Program-made: the position numbers and the translations under genes
Notes under the pieces: model-generated
The model's database searches: none
What the model was told of the DNA's origin: nothing
What the model saw: only the letters and a program-made list of their open reading frames with translations
Assembly: GCF_026151205.1 (NCBI RefSeq)
Contig: NC_087076.1
Location: forward strand, 14,991,675-15,051,674
Source: Bolinopsis microptera
Taxonomy: Eukaryota; Ctenophora; Tentaculata; Lobata; Bolinopsidae
Length of the DNA stretch: 60,000 bases
Direction: 5' to 3'
Part shown: positions 1 through 54,178 of the stretch, piece by piece
How the letters are laid out: each line of letters starts with the position of its first letter
Position numbering within the stretch: the stretch's first letter is position 1

Positions 1-1045
1 AACTTTAGTTTTACGAGACGGACATTTTGTTGAAAACCTGAACTTTCTATTTCTTTTACTTCCGAAGTTCAAAGTTAGGCCCCTAACGGTAAGGTTTCCT
101 GGGTAAAACGCAAATTTGAATTTGATTGTGTAGCCGTAGGGATAGGATTACTGTTAGGGTTGTGGTTAAGATAATGGTTATGGAATGGATCCCTAATCAT
201 TATTAGGGATCCGGATAGCGGGATAGGCGTGTCTGGCAAGGTTAGGGTTCCGGTTAATGTAAATGTGAAATGGTGAAACCGTTTATCGGCCACGAAACCA
301 GTAAAAATCGAAGTCACGTGATAATTTGTTGGTGAGCGAAATAGAAAATCATACTCATAGGTTTATTTATACACTTACAGTAGACATCCTCCCGTGTAAG
401 GGATTTTCTAAAATTTCCAATTCCCAAGGGTGCGATTCGGACCTATTATACCTGCGTTCCTTAATACTTTTGTAAACTTGAAACTATGATTTCGGCTTTT
501 AGTTTTACAGTTACGGTTGAGCTTACAATACAAACGCGGTTGTGCTTGAACCATAAATTTCCTAACCCTTATCATAATTTTAAAATTAACCGTAACCTTA
601 CTATATACCAGGCGCGCCTATCGCTGCATGCCATCTGCGCGGCGCTTTTTTCGAGCTTCTTGCTAGTTGCTCGCGCGCTCTGAGAGAAGCGAGCAATAGA
701 CTAGCAATAGGTACAAGCTAGGTAAACCATAACTGAAACTCAAAGTCTAACCCGAACCGTAACCCTAAACAGTCGAAAAAAAAACAATGTTTTGCTCACA
801 ACGCTTTAACGGGAGCATTTCCAATTCATGTCATGGAGGTTATTCGGAATCTCAATCAAGGTACGCATAAAATACATAGCAAATGCACTTCAGTTAGAAA
901 TCAGGCTAGGGTTAGGGATGGGGTCAGTGCAGAGGGTTAAAGTTTCGAATAGTCATTCAGGGCCACCGCACCTAGAGCTAGAGAACGTCTTAAAAAAGTC
1001 ACGTGACAGTCGAGTGTAACTGTAGAGTGATTAATCATCATCATA
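1..1045. repeat. Remnants of an inverted-repeat MITE family (family A)
   Basis: No gene is supported here. The segment near 956-1045 (GTCACGTGACAGTCGAG then TAGAGTGATTAATCATC) is the reverse complement of 21628-21715, and a further end-like piece (GATGATGATTAATC followed by GAAGATCGACTGTAAAG) lies at 1153-1200. A shared internal motif (ATTCGGAATC) occurs at 842 and 21888. Short CCTAAC/GGTTAG-type runs are scattered through it. I read it as degraded copies of one non-autonomous transposon family. The two short open frames at 75-317 and 486-683 look random. Confidence 0.5.
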
Positions 1046-2970
1046 ACCTTTCAATCCATCCAATGCCGACTGCCCGATCAAAAATCTATTTACCTACTAA
1101 TACAGAACTATGGTATCTCGTACCGGGGAAGGAAAATGAGACAACTACAAAACAATTTGAGGATGATGATTAATCTCGAAGATCGACTGTAAAGTGATTT
1201 AACACGTTTGTAATTTGAGTGTGCACTGCATGACGGGGAATACAATTACAAAAGAATTCAAAAAGCATTTTCGATTGCGGCCATTCAATTATTCAATAAT
1301 TCACTTATTGCTATTATGAATACAATATATAATATAGCATTTGCATTATGCATTATTATAGGTCATTCTAAATAAAAAATAAGGCACATCAGCTGATTAA
1401 CACATCGGATAAGAAAAAATACTAAAGCAATTAAAGTCAATCAGTCAAAGGTGAGCACACATGACACCGCACCATACCATATGCGGCACGACCACAATTA
1501 CCTGGGGACCTCAGGCTATCATGTTCATAAACATATAAAGATTAGGCGGAATGACAATTGACAGGCTGAGCGCAGACCAGTAAGACCAGAAATGACAAAG
1601 TGTTTAGTGTAATTAGTAGGAGGTGCACGATAAAAATAAACTTGCTCGGATTTTAAAAATTTTTGTACCAGTGTTTTCTAGAGACTGTGAGAATTTTCAC
1701 AATACCAAATTTGTCATACCTTTTTGGAAAGATCAGTGAATTTCGCCTAAGTGCCATATTTGATGGTGCGCGGCTTTTGGAGCAAAAGTAGCTGTAAAAG
1801 TCGCGTAATTTGACCAAATTCGTCCAAATTTGACCATTTTTGTCGTATTATTCGGATTTATCTTCAGTTCCTTAAATGAGATCATTCTGAAAATTGGCGA
1901 CGACCTTCCAATAGGGCTTTTACAACTGTCCGAAAAATTTGGTGGATATCGGAGTTGATATAGTGATCAAAATGGGGCAAAATACGCTGCTTTTAGCTGT
2001 AACATAATGTTTGTTAATTGGATATGCTTTAAATTTTTCGGACACTTTCCTTGTAAGTCTATGAGTAAGCTTACCAATTTTTGTTGCAATTGGAGGTCGG
2101 GAAGGATACTCAATATTTATTTGTTTGAAGAAAATTGTGCTGGCCGAAATTAGCGCTAAAAAACCATCCTACAGTCGGCACACGCGGCTCACTGTCGATG
2201 GCGCACTACCTATAATTAGGACAATTAAAGGAAAGCCGGAGCTGGCAGCAATCGTGTGGCACATCAGATAATCAGAGATAATGGACAAGTACAGCGTCAA
2301 AACTTTAATCCTGTAGACTTCACGGCTTCAAAAGTGAGAATTTTATTTAGTTTAACCTCCTGTAACACGTTTGCAGTTTGCATACTTGATACTGCATGCG
2401 CTGCGTGAATCGTTACAGCGGATTTCATTTTCGTCGTATTCTTTTTGCTCCTCATTGGTCCTGCACTTTTATTTAATTGATCCCACTAGTTTTAGTTAAG
2501 CTCCACGTTATGTAATGGGCATGTAAATTGTAATGGACATGCCGCACACAATAAACAAATGTGCGGCCAACTATAATACTTATAGCCACGCGCGAAGTGA
2601 TTTAACAAAATTAAGTATCGCGACGTGAGTAGAGAATGGATTACTGTCTTGTGTCTGTTGGAAAGATGTTAAGGAGTAAAAGCTCAAAATTAATTTGCTT
2701 ATATTACTATTACTTATTAGCATTCGTTGAGCATTTGCTAGGCGAATAATAATAAGTTATGAAACAATTGCTAACTACTTAAAGTTAACTACTTATAACT
2801 CATGAATACCAAAATTTCTTGACTCGCTAACTTATCAATCGTGAACAAAGGCAACATGTGACATAAAGTTAACGGGTGATACTCGTAAAATATTTGTTTC
2901 GAGTCCAACTCGGCGCGCGTCCTGGTAGGTTATAAACATACAAACATGAACAATGAAGGTGCGGTAATAC
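1046..2970. other. Non-coding, no gene seen; contains a dispersed repeat (family B)
   Basis: No coding sequence is supported. The stretch 1495-1590 is similar, in reverse complement, to 31945-32040 (shared cores CCTGGGGACC, GTTCATAAACAT, GGCGGAATGACA and GACAGGCTGAGCGC). This indicates a dispersed repeat family. The remainder is AT-rich with no recognised signal. Confidence 0.4.
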
Positions 2971-2973
2971 TTT

Positions 2974-4752
2974 CCCAGGAACCCTGACCGGATGGGGCTT
3001 AACTTTGAAAGTAAAAGAGTTGGAGACTTCCGGTTTTTTGTAACATGTTCCTCTTTTAAAAGTAACGTTACCTCTCCAGGAGGAAAATTCAAGACACCGT
3101 AATTGTTGAGTTATCTCAAAATCTCCAGAAAAGTCCCCTTTCGGGCCGATCAAAAGTTTGCAACTTTAACTTTGCGGATTCCTGTACTCTGGTTGGCTGA
3201 ATTGTGTCACGTGGTAGCTGCCTGAACATTGGAATCCGCCACGCGTGCAAATCATGCTTGTTGTTGCGCGCGAGGTCAAGCCGTCTGTTTAAATTAAACC
3301 AACTCTAGTACCACCACCAGCCGGTAACTTTTCCTGGGTGCGAAGTAACCAATTAGGGCTATTAAATGCCGAACACAAGGATATTTCGTATTCGGATCAT
3401 ATGCCTGCAGGCTGTCTGTCGCTTAAGACCATGGTCGCTCTTAACTGAGCGATAAGTGACGTTAAGTGAGACCGTGAGCATCACTTCTTGCCAATTTGCT
3501 TTTGAATTACCTACGGCTCAATCATGAAGTTAAACAGTACAAGTTGTGTTTTAACGGCAAAATACAGCGAATTCTAGCCCTCGAAAGTTGTAGGTTTGGA
3601 AGATCAATACGGCTGCTTTAATTCATAAAAGTCTTAAGTTAGAACGGCCAAAACACCCTACTCGGCGTCAGCTAGCTGCACCCAGGAACCCTGACCGGAT
3701 GGGGCTTAACTTTGAAAGTAAAAGAGTTGGAGACTTCCGGTTTTTTGTAACATGTTCCTCTTTTAAAAGTAACGTTACCTCTCCAGGAGGAAAATTCAAG
3801 ACACCGTAATTGTTGAGTTATCTCAAAATCTCCAGAAAAGTCCCCTTTCGGGCCGATCAAAAGTTTGCAACTTTAACTTTGCGGATTCCTGTACTCTGGT
3901 TGGCTGAATTGTGTCACGTGGTAGCTGCCTGAACATTGGAATCCGCCACGCGTGCAAATCATGCTTGTTGTTGCGCGCGAGGTCAAGCCGTCTGTTTAAA
4001 TTAAACCAACTCTAGTACCACCACCAGCCGGTAACTTTTCCTGGGTGCGAAGTAACCAATTAGGGCTATTAAATGCCGAACACAAGGATATTTCGTATTC
4101 GGATCATATGCCTGCAGGCTGTCTGTCGCTTAAGACCATGGTCGCTCTTAACTGAGCGATAAGTGACGTTAAGTGAGACCGTGAGCATCACTTCTTGCCA
4201 ATTTGCTTTTGAATTACCTACGGCTCAATCATGAAGTTAAACAGTACAAGTTGTGTTTTAACGGCAAAATACAGCGAATTCTAGCCCTCGAAAGTTGTAG
4301 GTTTGGAAGATCAATACGGCTGCTTTAATTCATAAAAGTCTTAAGTTAGAACGGCCAAAACACCCTACTCGGCGTCAGCTAGCTGCACCCAGGAACCCTG
4401 ACCGGATGGGGCTTAACTTTGAAAGTAAAAGAGTTGGAGACTTCCGGTTTTTTGTAACATGTTCCTCTTTTAAAAGTAACGTTACCTCTCCAGGAGGAAA
4501 ATTCAAGACACCGTAATTGTTGAGTTATCTCAAAATCTCCAGAAAAGTCCCCTTTCGGGCCGATCAAAAGTTTGCAACTTTAACTTTGCGGATTCCTGTA
4601 CTCTGGTTGGCTGAATTGTGTCACGTGGTAGCTGCCTGAACATTGGAATCCGCCACGCGTGCAAATCATGCTTGTTGTTGCGCGCGAGGTCAAGCCGTCT
4701 GTTTAAATTAAACCAACTCTAGTACCACCACCAGCCGGTAACTTTTCCTGGG
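2974..4752. repeat. Tandem repeat of a 707-bp unit, about 2.5 copies
   Basis: The unit starts at 2974, 3681 and 4388, a spacing of exactly 707 bp, and the copies look identical by eye. Each unit consists of a 365-bp block that begins CCCAGGAA and ends TTCCTGGG (2974-3338, 3681-4045, 4388-4752) plus an identical 342-bp spacer. The array begins and ends with the block, the order expected if unequal exchange between block copies made the array. The block's inverted ends suggest a MITE. A repeated open frame on the minus strand (for example 3672-3860) is a by-product of the repeat and not a gene. Confidence 0.9.
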
Positions 4753-7680
4753 TTAGCTTTATTGACGGATTCCGATTATCAATAATAGTAATACACCATA
4801 TATATTATATAATAGTCATACACGTCTAAATTTTTTCGAACATCGATGACGCGCGCGCTTTATTTTTGAAATATTACCCTGGAAAAGCTTTGCGAAGTCA
4901 AAAGTAACGAGCGCCGGGTTATTTTTTATAGTAACTATGGACAAATATTTGGCAAATAGTGCGATTCCGCACCTTTTGGCAAACCTAAATTAGAAACAGA
5001 AACACCGTAATTTGTAATTTAGCTGAACGATTCTCCAAATTTTGCTGCCTTAATTCGGTTGGATTAATACATTAAACAGCGTAGTATAACTATATTAATA
5101 TAGCGTTGCATTACACGACTTAACTGTTGAGTTTAGCACAACAAATAATTTACAGGATCAATGTTTTACGCTGAGTGTCCTGACAATTCAAAATGTATCT
5201 AGAATTACCCTCATGTAATTGTATAGTAATAGAAAATTTTACAATTAAATGGGTAGGACATCAGTTGGGGCTAGTTGAGCTGGTAATGGGCATAATTGAT
5301 GCAGAGTATTCAATATTATGATTTACAATATTAGATTCCAACACTATGTGTGTAAAACTATAAGCTACAGTGCCATGCATTAAATGTAAAAAATATGCAT
5401 AACAGAGCCTATTATAATATTATGTATTTGATGTTGCCACTTGCCATGAGGTTGCAAGTATCTATTCATCGCAGCCTGTTAGTTTTACTGCGATCCAGAT
5501 TGAGTTGCCAAGATTCATCCTCTTTTGTTTTTCTGAATTATCGATAGTATTACTCACAATCTGATAATAATAATATCCATCGATAATGAACTTTCTGGGA
5601 ATACTTTTTTGAGGAAAAATCGTTCTAAAATATGTTTTTTCCCTGATTTTCAAACAAGGTTTTGATGTTACGTCATGAAAAAGTGTTGACCCTAATCATA
5701 GTTATGGACATGTCAATCTTTTTTATTGTCCAGAGCAGTACCAAGGCCAAGTGTATAACTATAAATCTGATAGAACGAATATCGGTCGATGGTGCGGAAA
5801 AGTGCGGAATTGGGTCAATAGTATGACTGTGATTCCGCACCCACCGCACTTACTGTTATATGTTGTCTCTGACTATGAATGGAAAAATATTACCAGTATC
5901 TAAGAAGAGAAGTACATACGATTCGTACCTTTGAAAATGGCTGTACAGTACGTACCTTTATTTTTAAAACTGCAACTGAGCCATAAGGTATAATTATAAA
6001 AAAAGCCACAATTTAGCAAATTTTTTGAATTCGCGGCGAGTTAAAAATTATTTGCTGTTCTGAAATGTTTACTCTGATCCAAAATTATTTAACTGCCATG
6101 ACGCTGGCAGTCGACACTCGACAGCATTTGTTTAATCACGAGATTACGAAATAAGCTTTGTCAACTTTTAGTTTTATGCAGCATACGTTCGTATTCAGCA
6201 ACTTAGATAAAATACAAAATTAAAATGTTTCCCATTTTTGTACCGCGCAATAGGAAAGGTACAGTACGTAACTTTGGGAAAGGTTCAACCGTACCTACTT
6301 AAGGCCGGGTACCGTACGTACTTCTCATCTTACTCTTTAGATCAGTATTACCAATATTAATAAGCTTATCATCTAGTCAGATTTTGATCTTTCCAGTGAT
6401 CATTCTTCATAAAATTATAGATAAGATGATTGAACTGATTCATGTTACTTAGCTTGCTAGTCTCTTGCTGGCTTCTCTCACGTATGCTGAAGCAGAAGAA
6501 GCTTGAAAAGAGCGCCGCATATGATACTAATAGGGACTGGCTTGTCAGGTAATTATTTATGCAAATATGGTTAGCTTATCACGCAAGGTAGGCCAACCCA
6601 GTGACTCATAGTGCGACCGCTTGATACGGAAAAGACCAAATTAGTGCCGATAGGGTTTAATAATAATAGCTTTTAAGATCTCGCGCTTCGGCTTGGTAGT
6701 ATGGTAAAATACGAATGAATCTGTAGGTACTGAAGCAGCATCGAGTAAGTTTTTTAAATGTAGAGCATTTTGTTAATATGTAACGATCTCTTTAATCGTT
6801 GAATGTAATCCTATTCCTACAGAGCTCATGCATTATACATATTTATATGTCCTATTGTATTTCATTTCAACTAAATGACCGCGCCTGAGGAGCAAGGAGT
6901 TTACTACATAGCCACTAATAACCATATCAAATATGATCCGTCTTCGGTTTTATTGTATCATGAGTGTCAATTGCAGGGTTATTTTCCTGCTTTGAAAATG
7001 ACTTTGTTACTAAATCGATATAAATATGATTGCCACTTAGTTCAGATCTAATCCTACTCCTGCTTATTGCATTTTCTCTGCATCGCAATTTTTTTTATCT
7101 CTTCGTTAAATACTAACCATTTCTTTATCAATGTCAGCGGTAGATGTTCTGCGGTAGTTGCATGCAATATTGCACATGTTAGTTAGTCAGCGGTAGTTTG
7201 TTTTACCTCAAAATTAATAAAAATAAAATTGTTCGGCAAACTCTTTTCTTCGTTATTTGCCGATTTAATTCTTTACCAAGTTAACTTAATCTGCTTATTT
7301 TTGTTTGATTTGTTGGGAAAAGGAAGCTGCTCATAATAAGTAGCTGGCTACCGAGCAGCTCGGACCACTGTTGTAACTTACTAGCAGCAATATACCCAGC
7401 AATGTTAGACGTATACTTATTGTAGCTAACAACTATCAGTATTACAGTGTAAGGGAGTATGTACGGGGGAGCCCACACAATTGAGGGGGAACCCACACAA
7501 CCCTCCCAGTACCCTGGAACTGAAGAGTTGACCTGTCACTACTTTAAGCGTTGTTGTTACCGCTCGGTATGTTTAGTTAACACGATATATCTACTTCGTT
7601 TGTTGTTGAAAGGTTGATACGTTTCGTTTCTTAGCTCGTATGTTCCCGGTTGCTATTCCTGTGTATCGCAATTGTGAATT
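4753..7680. other. Non-coding, no gene seen
   Basis: AT-rich sequence without a supportable reading frame. The only structure I see is the inverted repeat listed separately at 5885-6360. A GTGCGGAA/TTCCGCAC theme recurs near 4960, 5790 and 5830. Confidence 0.4.
5885..6360. repeat. Inverted-repeat element, probable MITE
   Basis: The left end (AATATTACCAGTATCTAAG then AGAAGTACATACG, from 5888) is matched in reverse complement at the right end (about 6302-6352: GTACGTACTTCTCAT then TTTAGATCAGTATTACC). The arms are imperfect and carry repeated GTACGTACC-like motifs. No reading frame lies between them. The boundaries are approximate and no target-site duplication was established. Confidence 0.5.
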
Positions 7681-8070
7681 ATGATAATTGTGAATTGTCT
7701 TTTACCTCAAATTTACCTCAATGTTTACCTCAATATTAAACTTGAAAACACATTCTCATCACTTCAACACCTCACTGATAAAACGACTAAAAACGACCCC
7801 GACACGACACTACACGGGTTTCAAAATCCAATAAATTTGGACGGTTTCATTCCTCGACACGGAGGATGGATTAAATTTTATTACGACTTAACAGTCGAAC
7901 ATCATATCCTTTTGAAAGAAGCAAATAAATGTTTTAAATGTACCAGATATTTAAAAAAAACAGCGGAATATTTTTCCTTAACAGCAAAATCAGGACGGAG
8001 AAAGAAAACCGAGTTTGAACAAGAAGATGAGCAAAAACTCGGTGAGCAAGAGCAACGAACACATACCTGA
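7681..8070 (+). CDS. Hypothetical open reading frame, 129 aa
   Basis: I do not recognise this protein. It is the longest frame in the first 10 kb. It has a hydrophobic start, a central part with several aromatic residues, a CFKC pair near residue 85 and a strongly charged Lys/Glu/Gln-rich tail. No signal peptide, domain or good splice context is obvious. The 5' part overlaps a small TTTACCTCAA repeat, which argues against conservation. It may be a single exon or chance. Confidence 0.2.
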   Translation: MIIVNCLLPQIYLNVYLNIKLENTFSSLQHLTDKTTKNDPDTTLHGFQNPINLDGFIPRHGGWIKFYYDLTVEHHILLKEANKCFKCTRYLKKTAEYFSLTAKSGRRKKTEFEQEDEQKLGEQEQRTHT

Positions 8071-10530
8071 CAACAAGGTCGCAGATTCAGACGTTTAGCA
8101 CTGTTGTTATAATATCGCCTATAAAATTTATACGTGTTACCGTGCTTTGTGATGACATATGTGAGAGAGTATTTGAAATATATTTACCTGAGAAGATGTT
8201 GAATAGCTAAGATATCTCGGTTGTATGTTCATATTATTTCATATCATATGTTTAGTCTGCAGCTTCATTCCGGCTCAGATAGTTCAATATTTTAGTTTGA
8301 TGTTAGATCGAATGTGTTCGAATTTGAATCTTATATGTATGGATGATATTTATGGTTTCTTAAAGGAAAAATGATAAAATTTACCATGGCATAAGTTTAT
8401 CATGATGTAGTTTAACTTTATGTGTTAGTTTATCATACTGTATTTCATGACACGCGCATGAAACAATGGTTCAGTTTTTCTCAAAAATTTCAGAGTTGAT
8501 TTTTGCTTAAATAGGGATGCGATTTGCTTGTACCAGGCAGGTGCTGACTTATAGTTTTCCTTTAGTTATCCTGTGGTTTGTTGAGAAGGGAGAAGAATCA
8601 ATGAACTCGTTTTCTTCAAAGTTTTGGGCCGCAGCTGAAGCTACTTTAGTTTCATTTTATGCCAAAATTTGCATAAAATACCTACAAGGAATAAGTGCGT
8701 TACCTGTTAAATGGCGTGGCTTTGGGATGCACAAAAAGTTTGCAGAAATCAGAAGACAGGCTCAAACTAATCATAGTGATAACCAATAATCCTTTTTTGC
8801 ATCCTTTTACAGATTTGGATCGTTTGTCATTTCCTTATCGGTTATGATTCACACTGTGCACTTAAACTGCCAAAACGTGCATAATTAAACAGTGCATCTT
8901 CTTAGCCGTACGAAAATTTGACTGTGCACAATTCAATTATAAAATGATGAAATAATTAATGCTGCCATTGCTTTAATCTTTCTAAATCAATTTGGAAAGA
9001 TTTAAAAAGTTAAATATACAAAATAAAGCGTCAATTAGTCATGGTCAGGTCATGACGTGAAATTCATTCTCTCGGTGCTTTGCTACAATGTGCCTCCCGG
9101 GAAATTCAAATAATATTTATGGTGAACAAAAGCGTGCTCATATTCAGCCGTACCGCGTGAATCGTATTCGTAACCAATAAGATATGCCTTTACTTGCAGT
9201 TGTGTTGATTTAAAGCCTGGTATAATTATATATTTTAACTAATGAGCCAGTTATGGGGCGGAGAACTTTGTGTTGTTAAATGAATCGCTTAAGTAAGTAA
9301 TTACAGCCGCTTCGTTTAGTTGTCCTTTTAGAAAATCTTAGAAAAAATGGCAATTACACTTATATATTACAGATGATAACTGCACAATTGCTTTTGGGTA
9401 TAACCCCGTAAATCTATGTGTTTGAATTGTTGAGTTACCAGCTTTAATTTATTTTATAAATTTTATTATTACAACAAAGATAAAAGTACATCCTCTTTTT
9501 AAAAGTAAAATAGAGAAACACAGCTACGAACACAATGTACATAGACACAAAACTTATCGAAAAAGCATTTCTAAACAAATACCAATTAAATTAGCAACAC
9601 ATATATAACTTCAACTATAATAATCCATGTTTAGTAGTCAACAAATAATTAAATGGGGGCATTAAAAGATATCAAATATTAACGAAACGTCGAACAACAA
9701 CTGCTCATTATGAATAAACAAAAAAGAATTGCGTAATATAATCGTGTGCAAAGTGGAGGCTACATTTCCATCATCTGCTAACTTCCTCTATAAATAGCAT
9801 TAGCAAGTTTTATTGATTTTGTTGCTTTTCTGTCTGCGTTGCATTAACCTACTGCATGGAAAGGCAGTACTATTCGCTATACATGCACCAGTCGTTAAGC
9901 AATGCAGGACCAAGGAAACCAAAGGCTTTGAAAAGTAGTGTGCTCTAACAGGTAGCCGTATAAAACCATGGAAAAACTATAAATTAACCAGGCCCCTTTT
10001 TTCACGCTAAGGTATTCAGCGCCACAAACTAAAGTCAAAATATAATAAAGACCGTGGAAATACAATTACACACCCCTGCCGGCCAACCAGAAGCCTCACT
10101 CAAATACCGGGCATACTTATAGGTACGTGAATTTCTTTTGTAGAGTGAAAATAATGTGATTAAAAGAAGTCTGATCTACGGTGCGCTGTACACATTTAAC
10201 CAAGATCTGGTAGTGGTATTCAAAAAATAAAAATCGACAACAGATCATGTCATCATGACGATCCCCATCTTCCAGAACTCTCCTTTCCCAGTTAGTTAGT
10301 TTGTCAGTATTTGTCTAATAAGCATTGAAAAATGCAACTACATAGTTATAATTCCCTGATCACTGCCGTGAAATAAAGGAGCAATGCAATGTTACGAACC
10401 TAGTTTTACTGGTAGACTGCTAAACTGGCAGTTTATTACGCTAACACCACTGAAGTTGAAGCCCAGTTGGCCACCAGATCTTAATCATTAGATTCTAGAA
10501 CTTGCAGAACGACAGATAATTTAAACGTTA
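8071..10530. other. Non-coding, no gene seen
   Basis: AT-rich sequence lying just downstream of the 3' end of the ROCO gene. A 90-aa frame at 8517-8789 (+) has no recognisable feature. I see no structured repeat of note. Confidence 0.4.
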
Positions 10531-10534
10531 AAGT

Positions 10535-10540
10535 TTTATT
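10535..10540 (-). promoter_or_regulatory. Poly(A) signal AATAAA of the ROCO gene
   Basis: The minus strand reads AATAAA here, 26 bases past the TAA stop at 10567. The position suits a compact 3' UTR for the ROCO gene, although other signals could be used further down. Confidence 0.55.
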
Positions 10541-10566
10541 AAGCAACAGTCCGCTGGTAGCCATGG

Positions 10567-47855
<37,289 letters not shown>

Positions 47856-47867
47856 CCTTCTTCACTC

Positions 47868-47957
47868 TCAGTGACACACAATGTCTCTCAGTAACACTCA
47901 GTTACACTCAGTAACACTCAGTTACACTCAGTTACACTCAGTAACACTCAGTTACAC
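47868..47957. repeat. ACTCAGTTAC/ACTCAGTAAC repeat upstream of the ROCO start
   Basis: Ten-base units repeat from 13 bases upstream of the ROCO start codon, so they lie in its 5' UTR or core promoter. Confidence 0.85.
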
Positions 47958-48305
47958 AGTTCTACCCCGGAACAGTTTGTTGTGGTCACTACCCCTTTGT
48001 ATCTCATGCCGCCTTACATTGTCTGAGGGTGAAAATACATAGTAAATAGAGAAATGATGATAAAAAGCAAACTTATGGATACAAATTAACCAAACCGCGA
48101 CAGAATATGGCAAAAATTGGACTAGGGATGTTTAATGAATGTCATGGATTGATACAATTGAAACTCAGGAGTTACGGCGTATTATAGGCACTGTGCATTG
48201 TATAGTAAAGTTCACAAAAATTAGAGCATTCTGTTACAGGAAAAACCAGCTGTCGATCCATATGAATCACACAATATCTAATGACTTAGAAACCACACAA
48301 ATGTT

Positions 48306-50480
48306 AGCAAGGACGAACAGTAACTACAGAATAAGTGAGGACGAACAGTAACTACAGAATAAGTGAGGACGAACAGTAACTACAGAATAAGTGAGAACGA
48401 ACAGTAACTACAGAATAAGTGAGGACGAACAGTAACTGCAGAATAAGTGAGGACGAACAGTAACTGCAGAATAAGTGAGGACGAACAGTAACTACAGAAA
48501 TGTTAGTGAGGACGAACAGTAACTACAGAATAAGTGAGGACGAACAGTAACTACAGAATAAGTGAGGACGAACAGTAACTACAGAATAAGTGAGGACGAA
48601 CAGTAACTACAGAATAAGTGAGGACGAACAGTAACTACAGAATAAGTGAGGACGAACAGTAACTACAAAACTGTTAGTGAGGATGAACAGTAACTGCAGA
48701 ATAAGTGAGGACGAACAGTAACTGCAGAATAAGTGAGGACGAACAGTAACTACAGAATAAGTGAGGACGAACAGTAACTACAGAATAAGTGAGGACGAAC
48801 AGTAACTACAGAATAAGTGAGGACGAACAGTAACTACAGAATAAGTGAGGACGAACAGTAACTACAGAATAAGTGAGGACGAACAGTAACTACAGAATAA
48901 GTGAGGACGAACAGTAACTACAGAATAAGTGAGGACGAACAGTAACTACAGAATAAGTGAGGACGAACAGTAACTACAGAATAAGTGAGGACGAACAGTA
49001 ACTACAGAATAAGTGAGGACGAACAGTAACTACAGAATAAGTGAGAGCGAACAGTAACTACAGAATAAGTGAGGACGAACAGTAACTACAGAATAAGTGA
49101 GGACGAACAGTAACTACAGAACTTAGTGAGGACGAACAGTAACTACAGAATAAGTGAGGACGAACAGTAACTACAGAATAAGTGAGGACGAACAGTAACT
49201 ACAGAATAAGTGAGGACGAACAGTAACTACAGAATAAGTGAGGACGAACAGTAACTACAGAATAAGTGAGGACGAACAGTAACTACAGAATAAGTGAGGA
49301 CGAACAGTAACTACAGAATAAGTGAGGACGAACAGTAACTACAGAATAAGTGAGGACGAACAGTAACTACAGAATAAGTGAGGACGAACAGTAACTACAG
49401 AATAAGTGAGGACGAACAGTAACTACAGAATAAGTGAGGACGAACAGTAACTACAGAATAAGTGAGGACGAACAGTAACTACAGAATAAGTGAGGACGAA
49501 CAGTAACTACAGAATAAGTGAGGACGAACAGTAACTACAGAATAAGTGAGGACGAACAGTAACTACAGAATAAGTGAGGACGAACAGTAACTACAGAATA
49601 AGTGAGGACGAACAGTAACTACAGAATAAGTGAGGACGAACAGTAACTACAGAATAAGTGAGGACGAACAGTAACTACAGAATAAGTGAGGACGAACAGT
49701 AACTACAGAATAAGTGAGGACGAACAGTAACTACAGAATAAGTGAGGACGAACAGTAACTACAGAATAAGTGAGGACGAACAGTAACTACAGAATAAGTG
49801 AGGACGAACAGTAACTACAGAATAAGTGAGGACGAACAGTAACTACAGAACTGTTAGTGAGGACGAACAGTAACTACAGAATAAGTGAGGACGAACAGTA
49901 ACTACAGAATAAGTGAGGACGAACAGTAACTACAGAATAAGTGAGGACGAACAGTAACTACAGAATAAGTGAGGACGAACAGTAACTACAGAATAAGTGA
50001 GGACGAACAGTAACTACAGAATAAGTGAGGACGAACAGTAACTACAGAATAAGTGAGGACGAACAGTAACTACAGAATAAGTGAGGACGAACAGTAACTA
50101 CAGAATGTAGTGAGGACGAACAGTAACTACAGAATAAGTGAGGACGAACAGTAACTACAGAATAAGTGAGGACGAACAGTAACTACAGAATAAGTGAGGA
50201 CGAACAGTAACTACAGAATAAGTGAGGACGAACAGTAACTACAGAATAAGTGAGGACGAACAGTAACTACAAAACTGTTAGTGATGACGAACAGTAACTA
50301 CAGAATAAGTGAGGACGAACAGTAACTACAGAATAAGTGAGGACGAACAGTAACTACAGAATAAGTGAGGACGAACAGTAACTGCAGAATAAGTGAGGAC
50401 GAACAGTAACTACAAAATAAGTGAGGACGAACAGTAACTACAAAACTGTTAGTGAGGACGAACAGTAACTACAGAAATGT
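48306..50480. repeat. 28-bp minisatellite, about 77 copies, upstream of the ROCO gene
   Basis: The unit is AAGTGAGGACGAACAGTAAC plus TACAGAAT, with an exact 28-bp period over long stretches. Interruptions of the form AACTGTTAGTGAGG occur near 48670, 49850, 50270 and 50440. Very low divergence between units implies recent expansion or gene conversion. The array begins about 450 bases upstream of the ROCO start codon and decays beyond 50480. Confidence 0.97.

Positions 50481-54178
<3,698 letters not shown>

Noticed and set aside
3672-3860. Repeated 62-aa minus frame in the 707-bp repeat
   Set aside because: The frame ends differ between copies only by flank, and there is no domain. It is a by-product of the tandem repeat.
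48306-50480. Regular array considered as a CRISPR
   Set aside because: The units abut with no unique spacers, and the genome is eukaryotic, so it is a minisatellite.
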